64,000 nucleotides of DNA from Rapana venosa (GCA_028751875.1 CM054157.1:52691439-52755438); one strand, 5' to 3'; positions 32,219 to 46,800 are shown, counted from the stretch's first letter. Notes: generated by a model not told the origin, from the sequence alone. Translations and numbers: made by a program.

Positions 32219-35200
32219 GTGTGGTGGTGGTGGTGGGGTGGGGGGGGTGTGTATCTGTATGTATGTGTGTGTTTGGTGTGGTGGTGATGGTGGTGTGGGT
32301 GTGTGTATGTGTGTAGTGTGTGTGTGTGTATACATGTGTGTGTGAGCCTGCATGCTTTCTTTCTCACATAATTTCATTACACAGTAATCAAAATTCTTAC
32401 AAAAATATTTTTTAAAGGGAAAAATCCTCAGCTGAATGTGATTTATTTGACTAAATCACAAAACAAAATACCCCCCCCCCCCCCCCCCCACACTCCCTTT
32501 TCCAAAAAAACCTCACAAAAACTTTTTCCGCCAAAGTTGTGAAGTCATTCTCACTAACTGTTAAGGATTCTCTAAGCCAGCTTTTATCACAGAATGGCAT
32601 GAAAAATATGACTTAAAAACTATATCTATTTCCACACACAGACATGCACGCCACACACACACATACACACAATCACACACTCACATAATATTTCTCACAC
32701 ACTCATTAAAATATAATTGGTTTCACTCTCTGGTTCAGCAACATTTCAAAGACTCTATCTGCTGGCTAGTAAAAGCAGGGTCTCCACCAACCTGTTTCCT
32801 CTCAGCGTGTTGGGTGTGAGGGCTGACAGGGCCTGCATGTTGGCAGTCAGGGCCTCCACTTCGCGCCGCAGTCGGGTCGGTGTCTCCAGACTCGCTCTGC
32901 ATAAAGCGCAACGCAAAAATGATAACGGTCGCATCCCTGTCCCCAGCTGTAATCCTTCCAGAAAAATATCCCACATACTGGAAAGATACTAGTATTTAAT
33001 GTTATATGCTGGCTGTAAATGTAAAAGGGTACCTGCCTCTTTAGGAACAGGGAAGGTGAAGCAGTGAGGGGGAGGAGATGGGCGCCGCCCTCAATATGCT
33101 GGCCCCTAGAGAAGTGAAGTCTCTGATGCCTCACTCCCCTACGTCCTTATAGGTTTTGGGACCACCTATACTTTTACCTTTATAGTGGCTTCCAAGGAAG
33201 TACGTCAGCATTTTTTCTTCTTTTTCTGTAACTCGGCTAGAGCTCCGAGGTTCACACGGCGAGACCGATAGGATTCCCAATCTTTCAACATATCAGTTAT
33301 TGCCACAGTTCCACCATAATTACTGTATGGCACAACTCTACCTTTCTTCCCACATTTTCAACAAAGCGTTGAATGGTGCCTCTTTATCATTTCTGTAACC
33401 AGAATCACTTATGCGACCAACACCTTATTTTTACTAACATCACCTTGGCTTTAAAACATAAACTTCATCTTACACAGTTCGGATGTTGGAGCGTCGCGCC
33501 ACCTTGCCCGTCGTCCTGCCTGGGGTCTCGATGCGGAAAGGGGAGTACATGTTCACCTCTCTACAGCCCCTGCGACTGGACGAACGCACCGGTGTGGTAT
33601 TTCGGCTCTCCTGGAGAGGCTTTAACCTCCGTGTCGATGTCTTGAATTTCTATCGTAACAAAAATGAGAAAGGCTGGTTTAAAATATACCATGCAACATG
33701 TTTTAATTCCAAGCTTTTCTGAAGTCTGAGCCAAAGTCATAATGTTCACCTTTTTTTTTCTACTACAATCTTGACTTCTCCCTCAACACTTTGAGGAAAT
33801 GTTCAGCCATTGATAGAGCTGAAAGGACATGGAACATTCCAGCCGTGCGAACACTAGAACAGTGAACATCATGATTTAGGTTTTGTTTGGTTGAGTGGAT
33901 GGCAGCTTTTTGTTTGGGTATTCTTTTCTTTTTTTTTATTTGGGGGGGGGGGAGGGGGGGCGGGGGGGGAGGGGTGTTGGAGGGGCAGGGGTAACTTGGA
34001 TGCTTGCTTGCTTTTGGTGGGTTGCCTTGGCTTATTTTAAATGATTGTCATTTAAGGATAGGGATCAAACAACATTTATTTTGTTCATTATATAAATGAG
34101 CGCCTTCGGTTTGTGACAATTCTTACTAAAGACCTCAGCACTTGAAGCAGAGCTCTGTGTTTGGCCTATCATCACCACCCCTCAGGCTTGATGCTATCAA
34201 CTGTTACTACTATGGCAACCAATACCTTTCCATCTGATATTCTCTGTGAATGGAAAGATTCTGGTTTGCCATAGAAACTGTGTAAGTGTGTGAAATTACT
34301 CTATTTGCAAAAGAAAAGAAAACAGAATGCACTACCCTTTTAATAGAGCCACAACATATATTAATTACCGAGTGCTGGCATATATATAGAAAAACAAAAT
34401 TGCAGTTTTCACTCTTAAAGTAACTTACTTGACTTTCACATGCATGATAGAATCATACTATAGGCCTAACATACTATATTATTCACTTCAGTTCAGTGTT
34501 TTAAATTTTTGTTTCATGTTGATAAGTTGTGATCATACATGTTTTATGTGTAGTAACTTGAACAAGCATTTTAAAGAAAATGTATCATAACATTATCCTC
34601 TGCTATGCCTTACAAAAGGTTAAAGACTAATTAGTAATTGAAATGAAGTGTGTAGGAGGTGGGGGTGGGAGGAGGGGCTAGAGGTCTACCATCTAGGAAC
34701 ACTTTTTGGGGGGTCCAAAGTTTATGACTGGTGAGCTATACAGTTGATGCTTTGTTCTGCAGCTGCCTTTTCCTTCCCGCCAGATTAGATACTGCTGGCA
34801 TTTGGCCAAACACAAAACACAAAAGGTCACAAAGCAATCTATGTCAGTGTGGTGACACATCACCTAAATCTCACATTCTTGTAATGCCACCCTCCCCTTC
34901 CCTTCCCTCCGCCCAGTATTATTCATTCACAATGCGCGCCTAACTGGAAAAATCCTCTTCGTTTCATCTAAAATGAAAATGATTTGGCTTCCTTCAAAAT
35001 CAGGATGTTTCGTAATTATTTCCTACTTCGATTGCAATAAGCTAAGCAAATTATCAAACATACGAATTGAATTCAACCAAACCCAGATGAAGCAGACGAA
35101 CAACACGTGACCTTAACAGGGTCAGCAACCGACCATCCCTACCATTTTCAAGCGGTCACAAATTGCATAAGTTTTTGGCTAGAACAACTTGATTGTCACT

Positions 35201-35449
35201 GACCTGTCTGATAGTTCCAACAGCTTCCCTCATCGATCTGGTCATCTTTGATCCACGGCGAAAGATCGCCGAGTTTCGTCTGCCTGGAACTACTGCATTG
35301 GGGCCATTTCGTCTGCTTTCATTTTCTGGTTCTTCAGATGTCGCTCGTTTGGATCTTGGAGTGTAAATGTAGTCGTTCTCCTTTTGTTCAAACATTGAAT
35401 AACGTCTTTTACTTATTGAGTTCCGTAGGGCTTTCTTGATTGCAGACAT
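31853..35449 (-). CDS. Basic 203-residue protein with KEN motif, four coding exons, unnamed
   Basis: The exons, in order, are 35449-35204, 33649-33474, 32896-32792 and 31937-31853. All junctions are GT-AG, the phases agree, and the total is 204 codons including TGA. The protein is Arg/Ser/Thr-rich and starts MSAIKKALRNSISKRRYSMF. It has QKEND (a KEN motif, residues 23-25), FRRGSKMTRSMREAVGTIRQ, MYSPFRIETPGRTT, a likely helix LETPTRLRREVEALTANMQ, and ends RSARRRLATGSSPV. KEN and RxxL sequences are destruction signals in many mitotic proteins, and the SP/TP sites would suit CDK control. So I infer a nuclear, cell-cycle-regulated protein, but I do not recognise the family. No transmembrane segment or signal peptide is present. 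Confidence 0.72.
32185..32345 (+). repeat. (GT)n and GGT-rich tract in intron 3 of the 203-residue gene
   Basis: (GT)n, then gtggtggtggtggggtgggg blocks twice. A 17-bp C-run follows at about 32471. Confidence 0.9.
32792..32896 (-). CDS. 203-residue gene, exon 3
   Basis: The acceptor is ctttatgcag and the donor gttggt. It encodes ASLETPTRLRREVEALTANM and LSALTPNTLRGN, probably helical. Confidence 0.75.
33010..33172 (+). mobile_element. Chimeric SINE, 3' part only
   Basis: Contains tgtaaaagggtacctgcctc, gagatgggcgccgccctcaa, and ends ttataggttttgggaccacc. The 5S-like half is absent. Confidence 0.85.
33222..33330 (+). repeat. Shared ~100-bp repeat module
   Basis: Contains ctcggctagagctccgaggt and ttcaca.ggcgagac; its 3' part is diverged. 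Confidence 0.65.
33474..33649 (-). CDS. 203-residue gene, exon 2
   Basis: The acceptor is gttacgatag. The donor gtaaga starts at 33473; the overlapping gtgtaa two bases earlier would give the wrong phase. It encodes KFKTSTRRLKPLQ...MYSPFRIETPG...RRSNIRT. Confidence 0.75.
33650..35203 (-). other. Intron 1 of the 203-residue gene
   Basis: G-runs lie at 33945-33990. No repeat family or further exon was recognised. Confidence 0.6.
35204..35449 (-). CDS. 203-residue gene, first coding exon
   Basis: The ATG is at 35449-35447 and the donor gtcagt follows 35204. An acceptor tttttctag lies 23 bases upstream of the ATG (exon edge 35472), so a separate 5' UTR exon is expected. It encodes 82 residues ending VGTIRQ. 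Confidence 0.78.
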
Positions 35450-35472
35450 ATTGATGAAATTACGTCGTATAC

Positions 35473-37070
35473 CTAGAAAAATAAACACACTGAACTGTGA
35501 AACGAGCGCTCTTGTCTGCGCTTTGAAACGACCGCCAAGAGGAAGCACTAGGCCTATGAGACGGTGAGACATCAACAATGATTGCAGTCACGTGATTTTG
35601 GGCTACTGCTGAGATGAATTCAAATTACCGTGCGTGCTAACCACGCTCAAGTTTGGGGTGACCATGTCGAGAAGTTATAAAATAAATTAATGAATAATAA
35701 TAATAATAATAATTTATAATAATACAGAAAATAGTTGAGAAACCTCGGGGAAGGACTACGAAGACTTGTAAAATAAAAGCAAACTGAACATTTATTGCCT
35801 TTTTTTCCCTTTCCACCAGGCCATTTACAGCATGACTTCAGACTACTGACTGAAATAAAATTAGATGGAGTATTTTCAGAATGAAAACTGCAATGTCTTT
35901 TTGTCAGATTTTTACTATATTACATTAATTTGCCTGAAGACAAATATTGGAGGGACAAAACGGGATTAAGTAATTACACTTCATTTTCTTCAGTTGTCAG
36001 CCAATTCCTTTTTGTCAATCCAGTCATTGTTTCTGTTTGTATTTGTATGCCACTTTAAGTCATGGCTGATTTCTCTGTGTGAAATTCGGGCTGCTTTCCC
36101 CGGGGAGAGTCAAGTCAAGTCAAATTTTTATTTCCAGATGGAACATTGAATAAGCAATGCATTTGCTTTTTTATATCAAGCCATCTATCTAAGAAACAAA
36201 AATTTCTTAATAATAATACTGAAGTACTATATCATTACAACCTTTACCAATAAAGTGTATCATTTTTAAAAAGTGTGTCACTATGTTAATATTGTATATT
36301 ACTTTCAGTCACAGCAGATCTCTGTGTGAAATTCAGACATCTCTCCTTTAAGTCAGCACTTGCTGCACTTTGCCATATGGACAGCACAACCCATTATTAC
36401 CAATTTTACCAGTCTGCCTGTGATATATACATTTATTCATTTCCCTAGGAAAGTGGCTGTTTCCTACAGTATTTTGCCAAGGATAACTCCTTTCTTGCCA
36501 TGGGCTCTTTTACATGTGCTGTATGTGTGTTGTATGGTGTCTCATCTAAAAGATTAGCACCCAGACCACCACTCCAAGTCTAGAAGATGGTGGGAATCAT
36601 CCATACACCCAAATGGGTGTATTACCCCAGGACCACTGATTGGTATGAGTGGCATAGGAGTACAAAAACCTGAACATCTTAAAAATAATTAGGTTGGAGC
36701 AACAACCTCCACTCCCCCCCCCCCCCCCCCCCCCCAAAAAATCCCAACAACAACAGCAAAACAAAACAAACAAACAAAAAGAAGAAAAGTGACAGGGTGG
36801 TATGACATGCACCTGCCTAACAAGCAAACCATGATGTTTTGGGTTCAATTCCCAGCCTTGCCTTTTCTTCCCTGCTTGACAGGAAAATCAAACACCATGC
36901 CAAGACTTTTGGAGGAGACTCTAAACCAGTTTGGACCTGTGTGCTTACGGACTTGTGCAAGTCAAAAGAACCAAGACAGTTGAAAATCGGAAAGAGCTCG
37001 TAGTTACCTCCCTACTGTCCTGACAAAATTGGTAGGTTTGATTCCCAACTACAACCCCAAAGTCAGAATC
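35473..37070. other. Promoter side of the 203-residue gene and decayed SINEs
   Basis: An (ATA)n patch lies at about 35695-35720. Eroded minus-strand family X pieces lie at 36050-36110 and 36300-36600 (ctctgtgtgaaattc, tagcacccagaccacca). A poly(C) run lies at 36714-36735. No exon is recognised. Confidence 0.55.
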
Positions 37071-37470
37071 GGTGGTCTAGAGGTAACGCGCCTGTCTAGA
37101 AGCGAAAAGTCCGGGTCAGAAGTGTGGGGTGGTTCGAATCCCGTTTGGGCCCAAAGTTTTTCCCCCATCCATTAGACCATGAGTGGTGGTTTGGGCGCTA
37201 ATCTTTCGGATGAGACGATAAACCGAGGTCCCTGTGCTACACAAAATTATTCAGCGCACGTAAAAGAACCCAGGGCAACAAGAGAGTTGTCCCTGGCAAA
37301 ATTCTTAGAAAAAAAGCCACTCTGATAGGGAAACAAATACAGTTGCAGACAAAAAACCCCAAAAAAGGATGGCGCTGCTTTTGTGGCGACGTGCTCTCCC
37401 CAGGGAGAGCAGCCCAAATTTCACACAGAGAAATCTGGTGACTTAAAGTGGTATAAATGAAATGAAATAA
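37071..37470 (+). mobile_element. tRNA-derived SINE, family X, near full length
   Basis: Head ggtctagaggtaacgcgcct, box B ggttcgaatccc, then tcggatgagacgataaaccg, agttgtccctggcaaaattc, and tail ttaaagtggtataaatgaaa. Confidence 0.9.
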
Positions 37471-37474
37471 AAAT

Positions 37475-37562
37475 GAAATGCTGCTACCTTAATGTGGGAA
37501 ACATGGGTCACATATGCAAAAATCTCACCATTTGTGAACCTCAGAGCTCTAGCTAAGGAACA
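37475..37562 (-). repeat. Shared ~100-bp repeat module
   Basis: The minus strand gives gttccttagctagagctctg, atggtgagatttttgc and taaggtagcagc. Confidence 0.72.
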
Positions 37563-37935
37563 AACAAACAAAGACAATGATAAAAGTATTGATACTTTAT
37601 CAGGAACGTTATGCATGAAGAATGCCTGTTGAAATGCTACAACTGTTTGAAGTATGGTGAGTCTTCAGAGGGAGTCTGAAAGAGGGCCATTGTATGACTG
37701 CCAGCAAAAGCTGTTAAGCAGTTACAATGACATTCTTTCACCGAGAAAGTGATATGGTGGGTGAAACAGAACTACATTGTACTGTCTGCCTTTTTTTTCC
37801 GTCTTTTTAGATAAGATTTTCATGTGTTTCCTGTCAAGCAACTATGATGTGATATACTCACATGCATAGTCTTGGGGGAACTGAATAGAGATTTTTGTTT
37901 TCCTACTGCTATTGTGAATAATTGAGCATGCATTA

Positions 37936-37980
<45 letters not shown>

Positions 37981-39070
37981 GCTTGTAGTTTCCTTTCCTT
38001 GCCTCGTTCTTCCTTTTTTATTTTCTGATTTTCTCTTCCTGGAGTGCATTCATACTTCAGCTTCAGGGCTCTTCTTCAGTCATCTGCTGCGACCCAATGG
38101 GGGTCGTCTGTTGGACTGCTTCGCTCAGGGTTGTCTATGTTTGGTCTTTTCTGTAAAGTTCTATGGCAGGATGGGCTGGCATAGTGCTGTTGTGCCTGGC
38201 AGTTTGGTTGGCTGGGTCTGTTTGGTTGTTGTACTGTTCCTTCTTTTCAAGTTGATCATGTCCTTGGCAGTAAGGCGTCTAGTCTCCTCTCTACTGTATG
38301 CCACTTGTAGTTTGACCAGATTTCCAAGCATGAAACGAGACTCGTTTTCCCCAGAAAGAGTGCATCATATTTTTCCTATTTGCATGTGTATTTACATCTT
38401 TAATATATTCCTGAATTTCAAATGCGGCTACCTTCATGGTGGGCAAAAAATGGTGGTATACACACAAATCTCTCGTCACTGGTGAACCTCGGAGCTGTAA
38501 TGGAGGAACAAAATGAAAAAAAAATCCCTTATGAGTGTGGCCTTTTTCTACAGAGATTTTACAGAAAAACTCTCTTATTACCTTGGGATTTGTTTGTTTG
38601 TTGTTTCTTACAACACTGAATGTATCTTGAACAAGGAACCTCATTTTAACATCTCATCCAAAAGACTAGTATCCAGACTACCAGTATCACTCATGATCTT
38701 GTAAACAGGGAATAAAGTCCACTTTCTGGCAGGAACTGAACCTAAAGCACTTGTTTCAGATGAGTGCATTTTCAAAAACAAAAAACAAAAAAAGATGAGT
38801 GTATTTCTGCAAGACCCCAATCCACCAGGACTTATTGGCCAAACTAATTAAGCTGAATTTGCATCACTGCAGTGTAGCCTACACTCCAGCCAAAGCACAC
38901 ATTCTCACTAAACACACAAACTGCCCATTTCTTTTTAATAATTTAATAAGATATTCATAAACCAGACGATTGTGTCGACAATCTGAAACATGCACACTGA
39001 GCACAGGGAATTATCAGCTCTCAAAAACTTCATCAAAACAGAACAACAAAATTACATATATCACGTGCCT
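37563..39070. other. Intergenic with (CT)n and decayed repeats
   Basis: (CT)n lies at 37938-37978, a shared module at 38415-38505 (minus) and an eroded family X copy at 38540-38760 (minus). A 188-codon open frame at 37922-38485 begins in the (CT)n tract and has no recognisable domain. Confidence 0.55.
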
Positions 39071-39083
39071 AATGCAAAGAGAA
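39071..39083 (+). repeat. Target-site duplication, left
   Basis: Thirteen bases, aatgcaaagagaa, repeated exactly at 39375-39387. Confidence 0.92.
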
Positions 39084-39374
39084 GGAGGCACCGTGGTCGA
39101 ATGGTTTAGGCGGTCAACTCGTGATCCAGAGGTCGCAGGTTCGATCCCCGCTCGGCTCGGTGTTGTGTCCTTGGGAAAGACACTTTACTCCTATTTTCCT
39201 CACTCCACCCAGGTGTACAAGTGGGTACCAGCTCTGCTGGGGAAGTATCTGGCGACAGACTAGCGTCCTGTCACAGGGGTGGTGAAAAACCATCAGTTCG
39301 CTTAACGCTACAGAAACCGGGATAAGCTCCGGCTCTATGGGCCTTCTGGCTCGAAAGAACATACTTTACTTTAC
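39084..39374 (+). mobile_element. tRNA-derived SINE with MetaSINE-like central domain
   Basis: Nearly identical to 7299-7585. Intact box A and box B, the ccttgggaaagacactttac block, and a 3' end gaaagaacatactttact. The 13-bp perfect target duplication marks it as a recent insertion. Confidence 0.9.
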
Positions 39375-39387
39375 AATGCAAAGAGAA

Positions 39388-42047
39388 ATCCTGAAAATAA
39401 GTTTTGAATACCCTTTAGAACACACACACACACACACACATCCAGATTAGTAGTTCTGAGTTTCAAAAACTGCAATTGATAATGCAATGAATATTTCTTT
39501 TTTTTTTTCTAGAATCGGCAACATTCTGCTTAAAATATGGAGAAAAATGTTTTCCTACCCCCATGTAAAAAAATCACAGAAAATATCAAATCAAATTGAT
39601 TCTAAAGAGATCTCAAAAAGCACTCGATGAAATCTATAGCTACTCTCTGAAAGTAAAACACTTTTTAACTTGGTAAAGAAAAAAAATCAAACAAAATATT
39701 CAAAAGGGGAAAAAAAATCCCAACTTTCTCAATAAGAGAAGACCCTTGTATACTGTGAGTAAACTTTACCAAAATAATTCACAAAAAGTATAAATTCTAA
39801 ACACAATCGTATTTCCCCTGTAACAGGAAATATACTGAATATATGAAATATGTGAAAGAATATGAAATAATATTTTTGTAAAAGCCCCATGTAAAATGTT
39901 TAAAAAATTAATTAAAAAACCCTGAAGGCTCAGTTGAATTCCTTCACTATTTCTGCATGTCTATACCCATACCTAGTCTTCACTCCAATTCTCTAGATCT
40001 TTCTTTACCAATGTTATTCTTTTACTGGTGTACTTCAATACCCACCACACACACATTACAGAGCAAACACAGTTGCTTCATACTTACACACTATACCACA
40101 TTCTCCAATCCAGCCTCCTTCCTCCTCTTCTAATTAAAGTGCTGAATGATTTTTTTAATGTAATACATATATATTGCTTTTATTTGTCATACTTTAATCT
40201 TTGTGTTGACAGTTTCATGATTGTACCTTTTACTATCTTTGTTTTTGGTAGTCAATGAAGACCCTAATTAGAGTGGGGACTGGATGATTTGGAAAAAAAA
40301 CCTTCAGTGTTTATTTATTAGATTTTTTTAATCCTCAAAATCATTTTTTTTAAGTCTTTTTCTTGCTTCTTACCTATTCACCTACACATAGATGAAACCA
40401 TGAATGCAGGAATTTGGTAAATGACTCTTCAGTACAGTACCCCAATAAATGACTCCTATCAGAGATTTAAAAGAGAAGAAGAAGGGAAAAAATGGAGAAA
40501 AAAAAATGACACCAATCCATGACCCTATCAAAGCCTCAAGAATCACATCATGGGAAAACAAATTTTTGAGAAGATTTTTTTTTAAGAGAACATAAGGAGG
40601 CAGGCTAGGATGGATTCCATTTTCATTTCTCACACATCAAAGACATTTTCGTCTGGAGATGAAAGACACATGGACATGCCCAGTGTTGTGAAGCCCCTCC
40701 TCTTCAACTGAAGAAGATGTCACCCATGGTCTCCAACACACTAACATTATTCCACTGTCTTCATCATCACCCTCTAGGTGAGGCTGTCACTGGGGTCCAG
40801 CTGTTTCTTCATTTGCTATACTGAAATATCAACCACACATAACACAGAAATAAATATCAACAACACATAACACAGGAATAAATCAATCAAGTCAAACAAT
40901 AAATGTTGCTATACTGAAATATCAACCACACATAACACAGAAATAAATATCAACGACACATAACACAGGAATAAATCAATCATGTCAAACAATAAATGCA
41001 TTAATACATAGATCTATATTTTATAAAACGGTAAATTAACTTACAACGATATTTCAAAAAGGAGAAACAGGACAGTATATCTATAGACAGATAAAAAGAC
41101 AAGATTTCAAGCATTCACTTTTCAATGAAAACTGAAATACATGGTGGATGGAAAAACTTCCAATTTTATTTTGTGCCGAATCTTTGGTCATGGCATATTT
41201 CTTTGCATGAAATGTGGACAACTCTCTCAAATTACAGTGCCACCCTTTCTTCTTTTTTTTGTGTCTTTATTTACTGCTAGTTGCCTGTTACTGCTACTTT
41301 CTTTTCTACAGAATTTGGCCAATAATAACTCTCCTGTTGCATTAGATTCTTTTAATGGTTTAAAAGCATGTTGCTCACAGAGCCTTGGCTTACTGTCTCC
41401 TTTAAAGATTAGCACCTAGGCCACTATATATGGTGTAATGATGGAGGGGGAGGTGAAGAGGAGGCATCTGATTTTAATGAATTCACAACTGAAGTAATAC
41501 AGCTCCCCTTATTTGTTTTTTTTAAATGGTAGACACAAGTCTAAAAGTGGCCAAAATCATTGAAGGGGGGGAGTGTTAGTATAAAAAAGTTGCTAAATGC
41601 AAATATTATTATAGAGACTTCCCTCTCTATATTTAAAGAAGTTAGGTTGCAGAACATGTCTGTATAAACAGGTTTCTTGTTTGGAAGTTTGAAACAGTTT
41701 TGGTGACCATATTGGATTGATTCTGTGGTAACAGCGCATAAAATTGACCAATCTATGGATTTTTAGGATCTACAAGTGATGCCCATTCAACATCTGGTAC
41801 AACTTCTCACATTCGCTTGGATATGAAATTTTTGAATTTCAACCTTTTAGTCAGTTTTAGTTTTTTAATGTGGCCACACAAACAATAGTTTGTGGGAATA
41901 GCATAACATCTGCACTAATACTAGTATTAGAAAATTGAAAAGTAAAGAAGACATTTTTAAAGGTGAAAGTTAGAAGTCTTAAAAAAGAAGAAAAATCAGC
42001 TTTTTAAACATTTGTCCAAAGCAAAGCCAAACACACTGGCCACATGA
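39388..42047. other. Intergenic / downstream of LYRM9
   Basis: (CA)n lies at 39421-39440 and an eroded family X SINE at 41150-41440 (minus). There is one 93-bp tandem duplication. Its part from 39552 on is repeated at 49247 onward. Confidence 0.6.
40814..40999. repeat. 93-bp tandem duplication
   Basis: 40814-40906 and 40907-40999 are almost identical (tgctatactgaaatatcaac through aataaatgt). Each contains a smaller internal repeat of cataacacag.aataaat. Confidence 0.93.
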
Positions 42048-42050
42048 CTA

Positions 42051-43228
<1,178 letters not shown>

Positions 43229-43730
43229 TGAGTGATCTAACAGATAACGGACTGTCGTAACTTCGGTGATATTCACCACTTCTATCAACTAGGCTTAGTC
43301 AAGAGGTTATCATTAGTGACCTCCCTTAGATAGGACATCTCATTCAAATTACAATCTAAAAGAACTACCACAAAAGATTGGGGTGGGTTAAGAAATTTGA
43401 TTGCTAGAATCACTGTTGCTGTGTACAAAGTGGTGTTGCTTGTAGGGTGAGGTTTAAAATTAGGTCATACATCTGATGACATTACAATCAGTGTCTGCGT
43501 TCATAATAGAATAGCAAGCTGACAGCTCATTAATCAAGTAGTAAACTTGAGCATGATATGGCCAAATGAACTGCATAAACACAGTAAACAATAAAGACAC
43601 CAAAGTGCTGTATAATCCTGAGCAACTATGTATACTGTGATGGTGAATTGCAATTTCAGCAGTCTTAAAACTGTTCTGTGCCATCAAATCCTTCCAGGCC
43701 CCTTGGTACCTTAACTGAAAGGATCTTTAT
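43229..43730. other. LYRM9 5' flank
   Basis: No repeat or additional exon is recognised. It should contain the LYRM9 promoter. Confidence 0.45.
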
Positions 43731-43820
43731 TTATTTATTTATTCTTCTATGTCGATGATAATGGAACAAGCACTCGTGCTTTTTTTCCCCATCTAGTCCC
43801 TGTGTGTATGCAGTTTTGTA
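43731..43820 (-). mobile_element. SINE family Y, 3' portion (split by LINE)
   Basis: tcgatgataatggaacaagc through gtgtgtatgcagttttgta matches the 3' part of the 13079-13404 copy. The rest of the SINE resumes at 46926. Confidence 0.82.
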
Positions 43821-46800
43821 CATGCAATCCACGCCCACAGAAATACCTACATGGACAACACTGCAAGGAAAGACATGCCGGATCGGTTGAGGCCCGGAAT
43901 ACCAACAACCGCGCCTTCCATTGGAGCGTTCCAGGATGGAGGTGGAAAATATGCGACTGGGACGCAAACAACATCGATCAAACTCCAGGCTGAAAGGACC
44001 ATCATTGGTACATGGAACATCCGTACCTTGCACGCATGTGGGAAGCTCCAAGAGCTAACCCATGAACTTCGAAGATACGAATGGGACATACTTGGACTGG
44101 CCGAAGTCCGTTGGGTCGGATTCGGCGAAACAACTACAGAAGAAGATCACAAACTATGGTATAGTGGCGACGACTCCAAACACCAACACGGAGTAGGATT
44201 TCTTGTCAACAAGAAGAGGACTAACAGTGTCATCAGCTGTACCCCAATCTCAAGCAGACTGATCTCCATGCGTGTCGCAGCAAAACCACACAACATGACC
44301 ATCATACAAGTCTATGCACCAACATCAGACTACGATGATGAAGCAATCGAGTGTTTCTACGAAGATTTGGAGAGCGCCATCAAATCAACTCCAAAGAAGG
44401 ACTTTCTCGTGATCCAGGGCGACTGGAATGCCAAGATCGGACCTGACGCTTATGACCAATGGCCAGGGACAGTAGGCCGTTTTGGCGTGGACGAAACTAA
44501 TGATAGAGGTCTCAGACTTTTGGAATTCGCAAGCAGCCACAATCTTACTGTCGCCAACACCTTATAACCCCACAAGACATCAAGAAGAACGACGTGGCAC
44601 TCACCAAATGGAAAGACACATAACCAGATTGACTACATCTTGGCCCCCAAACGATTTAAGTCGAGCATCAACAAAGCCCAGACAAGAAGTTTCCCTGGCG
44701 CTGATATTGGCAGTGACCACGACATGGTACTCATGACCCTACAGATCAAGCTGAAGACCAAAAACCAGAAGAGAAATCCCCATTTGCGGTTCAACATGGA
44801 AAAGCTGAAGGACCCCGAAGTCCCTGAAATCTTTAAAGCTGAGATAGGGGGCAGATTTGCAGCATTGAATTTCCTCCAAGATGACATCAACAACCTCACT
44901 GAGACCTTCAGCAAGACCATTCAGGAGACAGTGCTGGAGATCCTTGGGAAAGAGAGGAAAAAGAACCAACCGTGGGTTACCAACGATATCCTGGACCTGT
45001 GCAACCAACGTAGGGAGCTAAAGCCAGTGAAAAACAAAAACTCAGAAACGGCCGAAGAGTATAGAACAGTCAACAGGTCAATCAAGAAGAAGATGACTGA
45101 GGCCATGGGGAACTGGATGTCAGAACAATGCTCCAAGGTTGAGAAGGCAATGGCGAAAGGAGACAGCAAAGAGGGGTACCAGACCATCAAGGTACTAACC
45201 AAGTCCCAGCAGCCAAAGACCTCCGTTATTGAAGACAAAGAGGGGTCAGTCCTTACAGAGAGCGCCACTATCATGAAGAGATGGACAGAATATTGCAGAG
45301 ACCTGTACAACTACAAGCTGAAGGCTGATCCGAACAAACTTCACGAGCAAGATCCCAGACCATCAGATCCTGAAAGCACACAGGTGCTGGAGGAAGAGGT
45401 AGAAGAAGCAGTAAGATCCCTGAAAGGAGGCAAGTCACCAGGGATTGACAACATCCCGGCTGAGCTCATCAAGAACGGAGGCCCAGAGATGATCAAGGCA
45501 TTAACAATCATCTGCCAACGCATCTGGACCAGCAAAGAGTGGCCTGAACAGTGGACCCAATCCATCATAGTTCCACTTCCAAAGAAGGGAGACCTGAAGA
45601 AGTGCCAAAATTACAGAACAATCAGTCTGATAAGCCATCCAAGCAAAGTTATGTACGCATTGCCTTGAACAGACTGAAACCACAAGCAGAAGAAATCCTA
45701 TCAGAAGAACAGGCAGGATTCAGGGCCAGGTCGAAGCACTGTCGAGCAGATCTTCAACATCAGAATGCTCATAGAGAAGCATCTCCAACATCAGCTACAG
45801 CTCTACAACAACTTCATTGACTTCAAGAAGGCCTTCGACCGAGTGTGGCAAGAGCTCTGTGGCAAGTCATGAGAGACTATAGCTTCGACGAGGACCTGAT
45901 TCAAGTCATTCCAGGCGCTGTATGACAGCTCCCACAGTGCAGTCCTCATGGGTGGAGAAATCGGGGAGTTCTTCCGGACTTCAGTTGGAGTTCGACAAGG
46001 CTGCCCGCTATCCCCGTTCTTTTCAACGTGTTCCTGGAGAACATCATGCAGGAGGCCCTCCCTTTACTTCAAGACCACAATCACAATAGGAGGAAGGCCA
46101 GTCTGCAATCTTCGATTCGCAGACGATATTGATCTCATGGGCCGCAGTGAAGAAGAACTCCAGGATCTCACCACCAGACTGGAAACATCAGCCAATGCCC
46201 ACGGTTTTGGAGATCAGCACGGAAAAGAGCAAGATCCTAGTGAACAGTACCACACCGACCACTCCCACCAGCATCAAGATGAGTGGCGAGACACTAGAGG
46301 AGGTGGAAACTTTCAAGTACCTTGGAGCAGTCATCACCAAAGAAGGCACGAGCACACAAGAGGTGAAGATCAGACTTGCTGTGGCACTCTCCTCCATGAC
46401 TTAAGCTGGCGAAAGTGTGGAGAAACCACATCAGAACCCACACTAAGGTCAGACTCTACAGGCACTCGTCACATCCATAGCCTTGTACAGCTGTGAAGCA
46501 TGGACACTTACTGCCGATTTAGAACGTCGCATTCAAGCCTTTGAGATGAAGTGCCTCAGGCGGAATCCTGAACATCACCTACAGAGACCGCAAAACCAAT
46601 GACTACGTCTGGCAGCAGATCGAGGCACTGGCTGGCAAACAAGAACCATTGCTAGATACAGTCAAACGGAGGAAACTGAAGTGGTTTGGCCACACAACAA
46701 GGCATAACAGCCTGTCAAAGACAGTCCTGCAGGGAATGGTGGAAGGAGCAAGGAGGCAGGGACGACCACGCAAAAGCTGGATATCCAACATCAAGGAGTG

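Noticed and set aside
37922..38485. 188-codon frame starting in a (CT)n tract
   Set aside because: Hydrophobic composition follows from T-rich DNA, there is no recognised domain, and its later part overlaps decayed SINE sequence.
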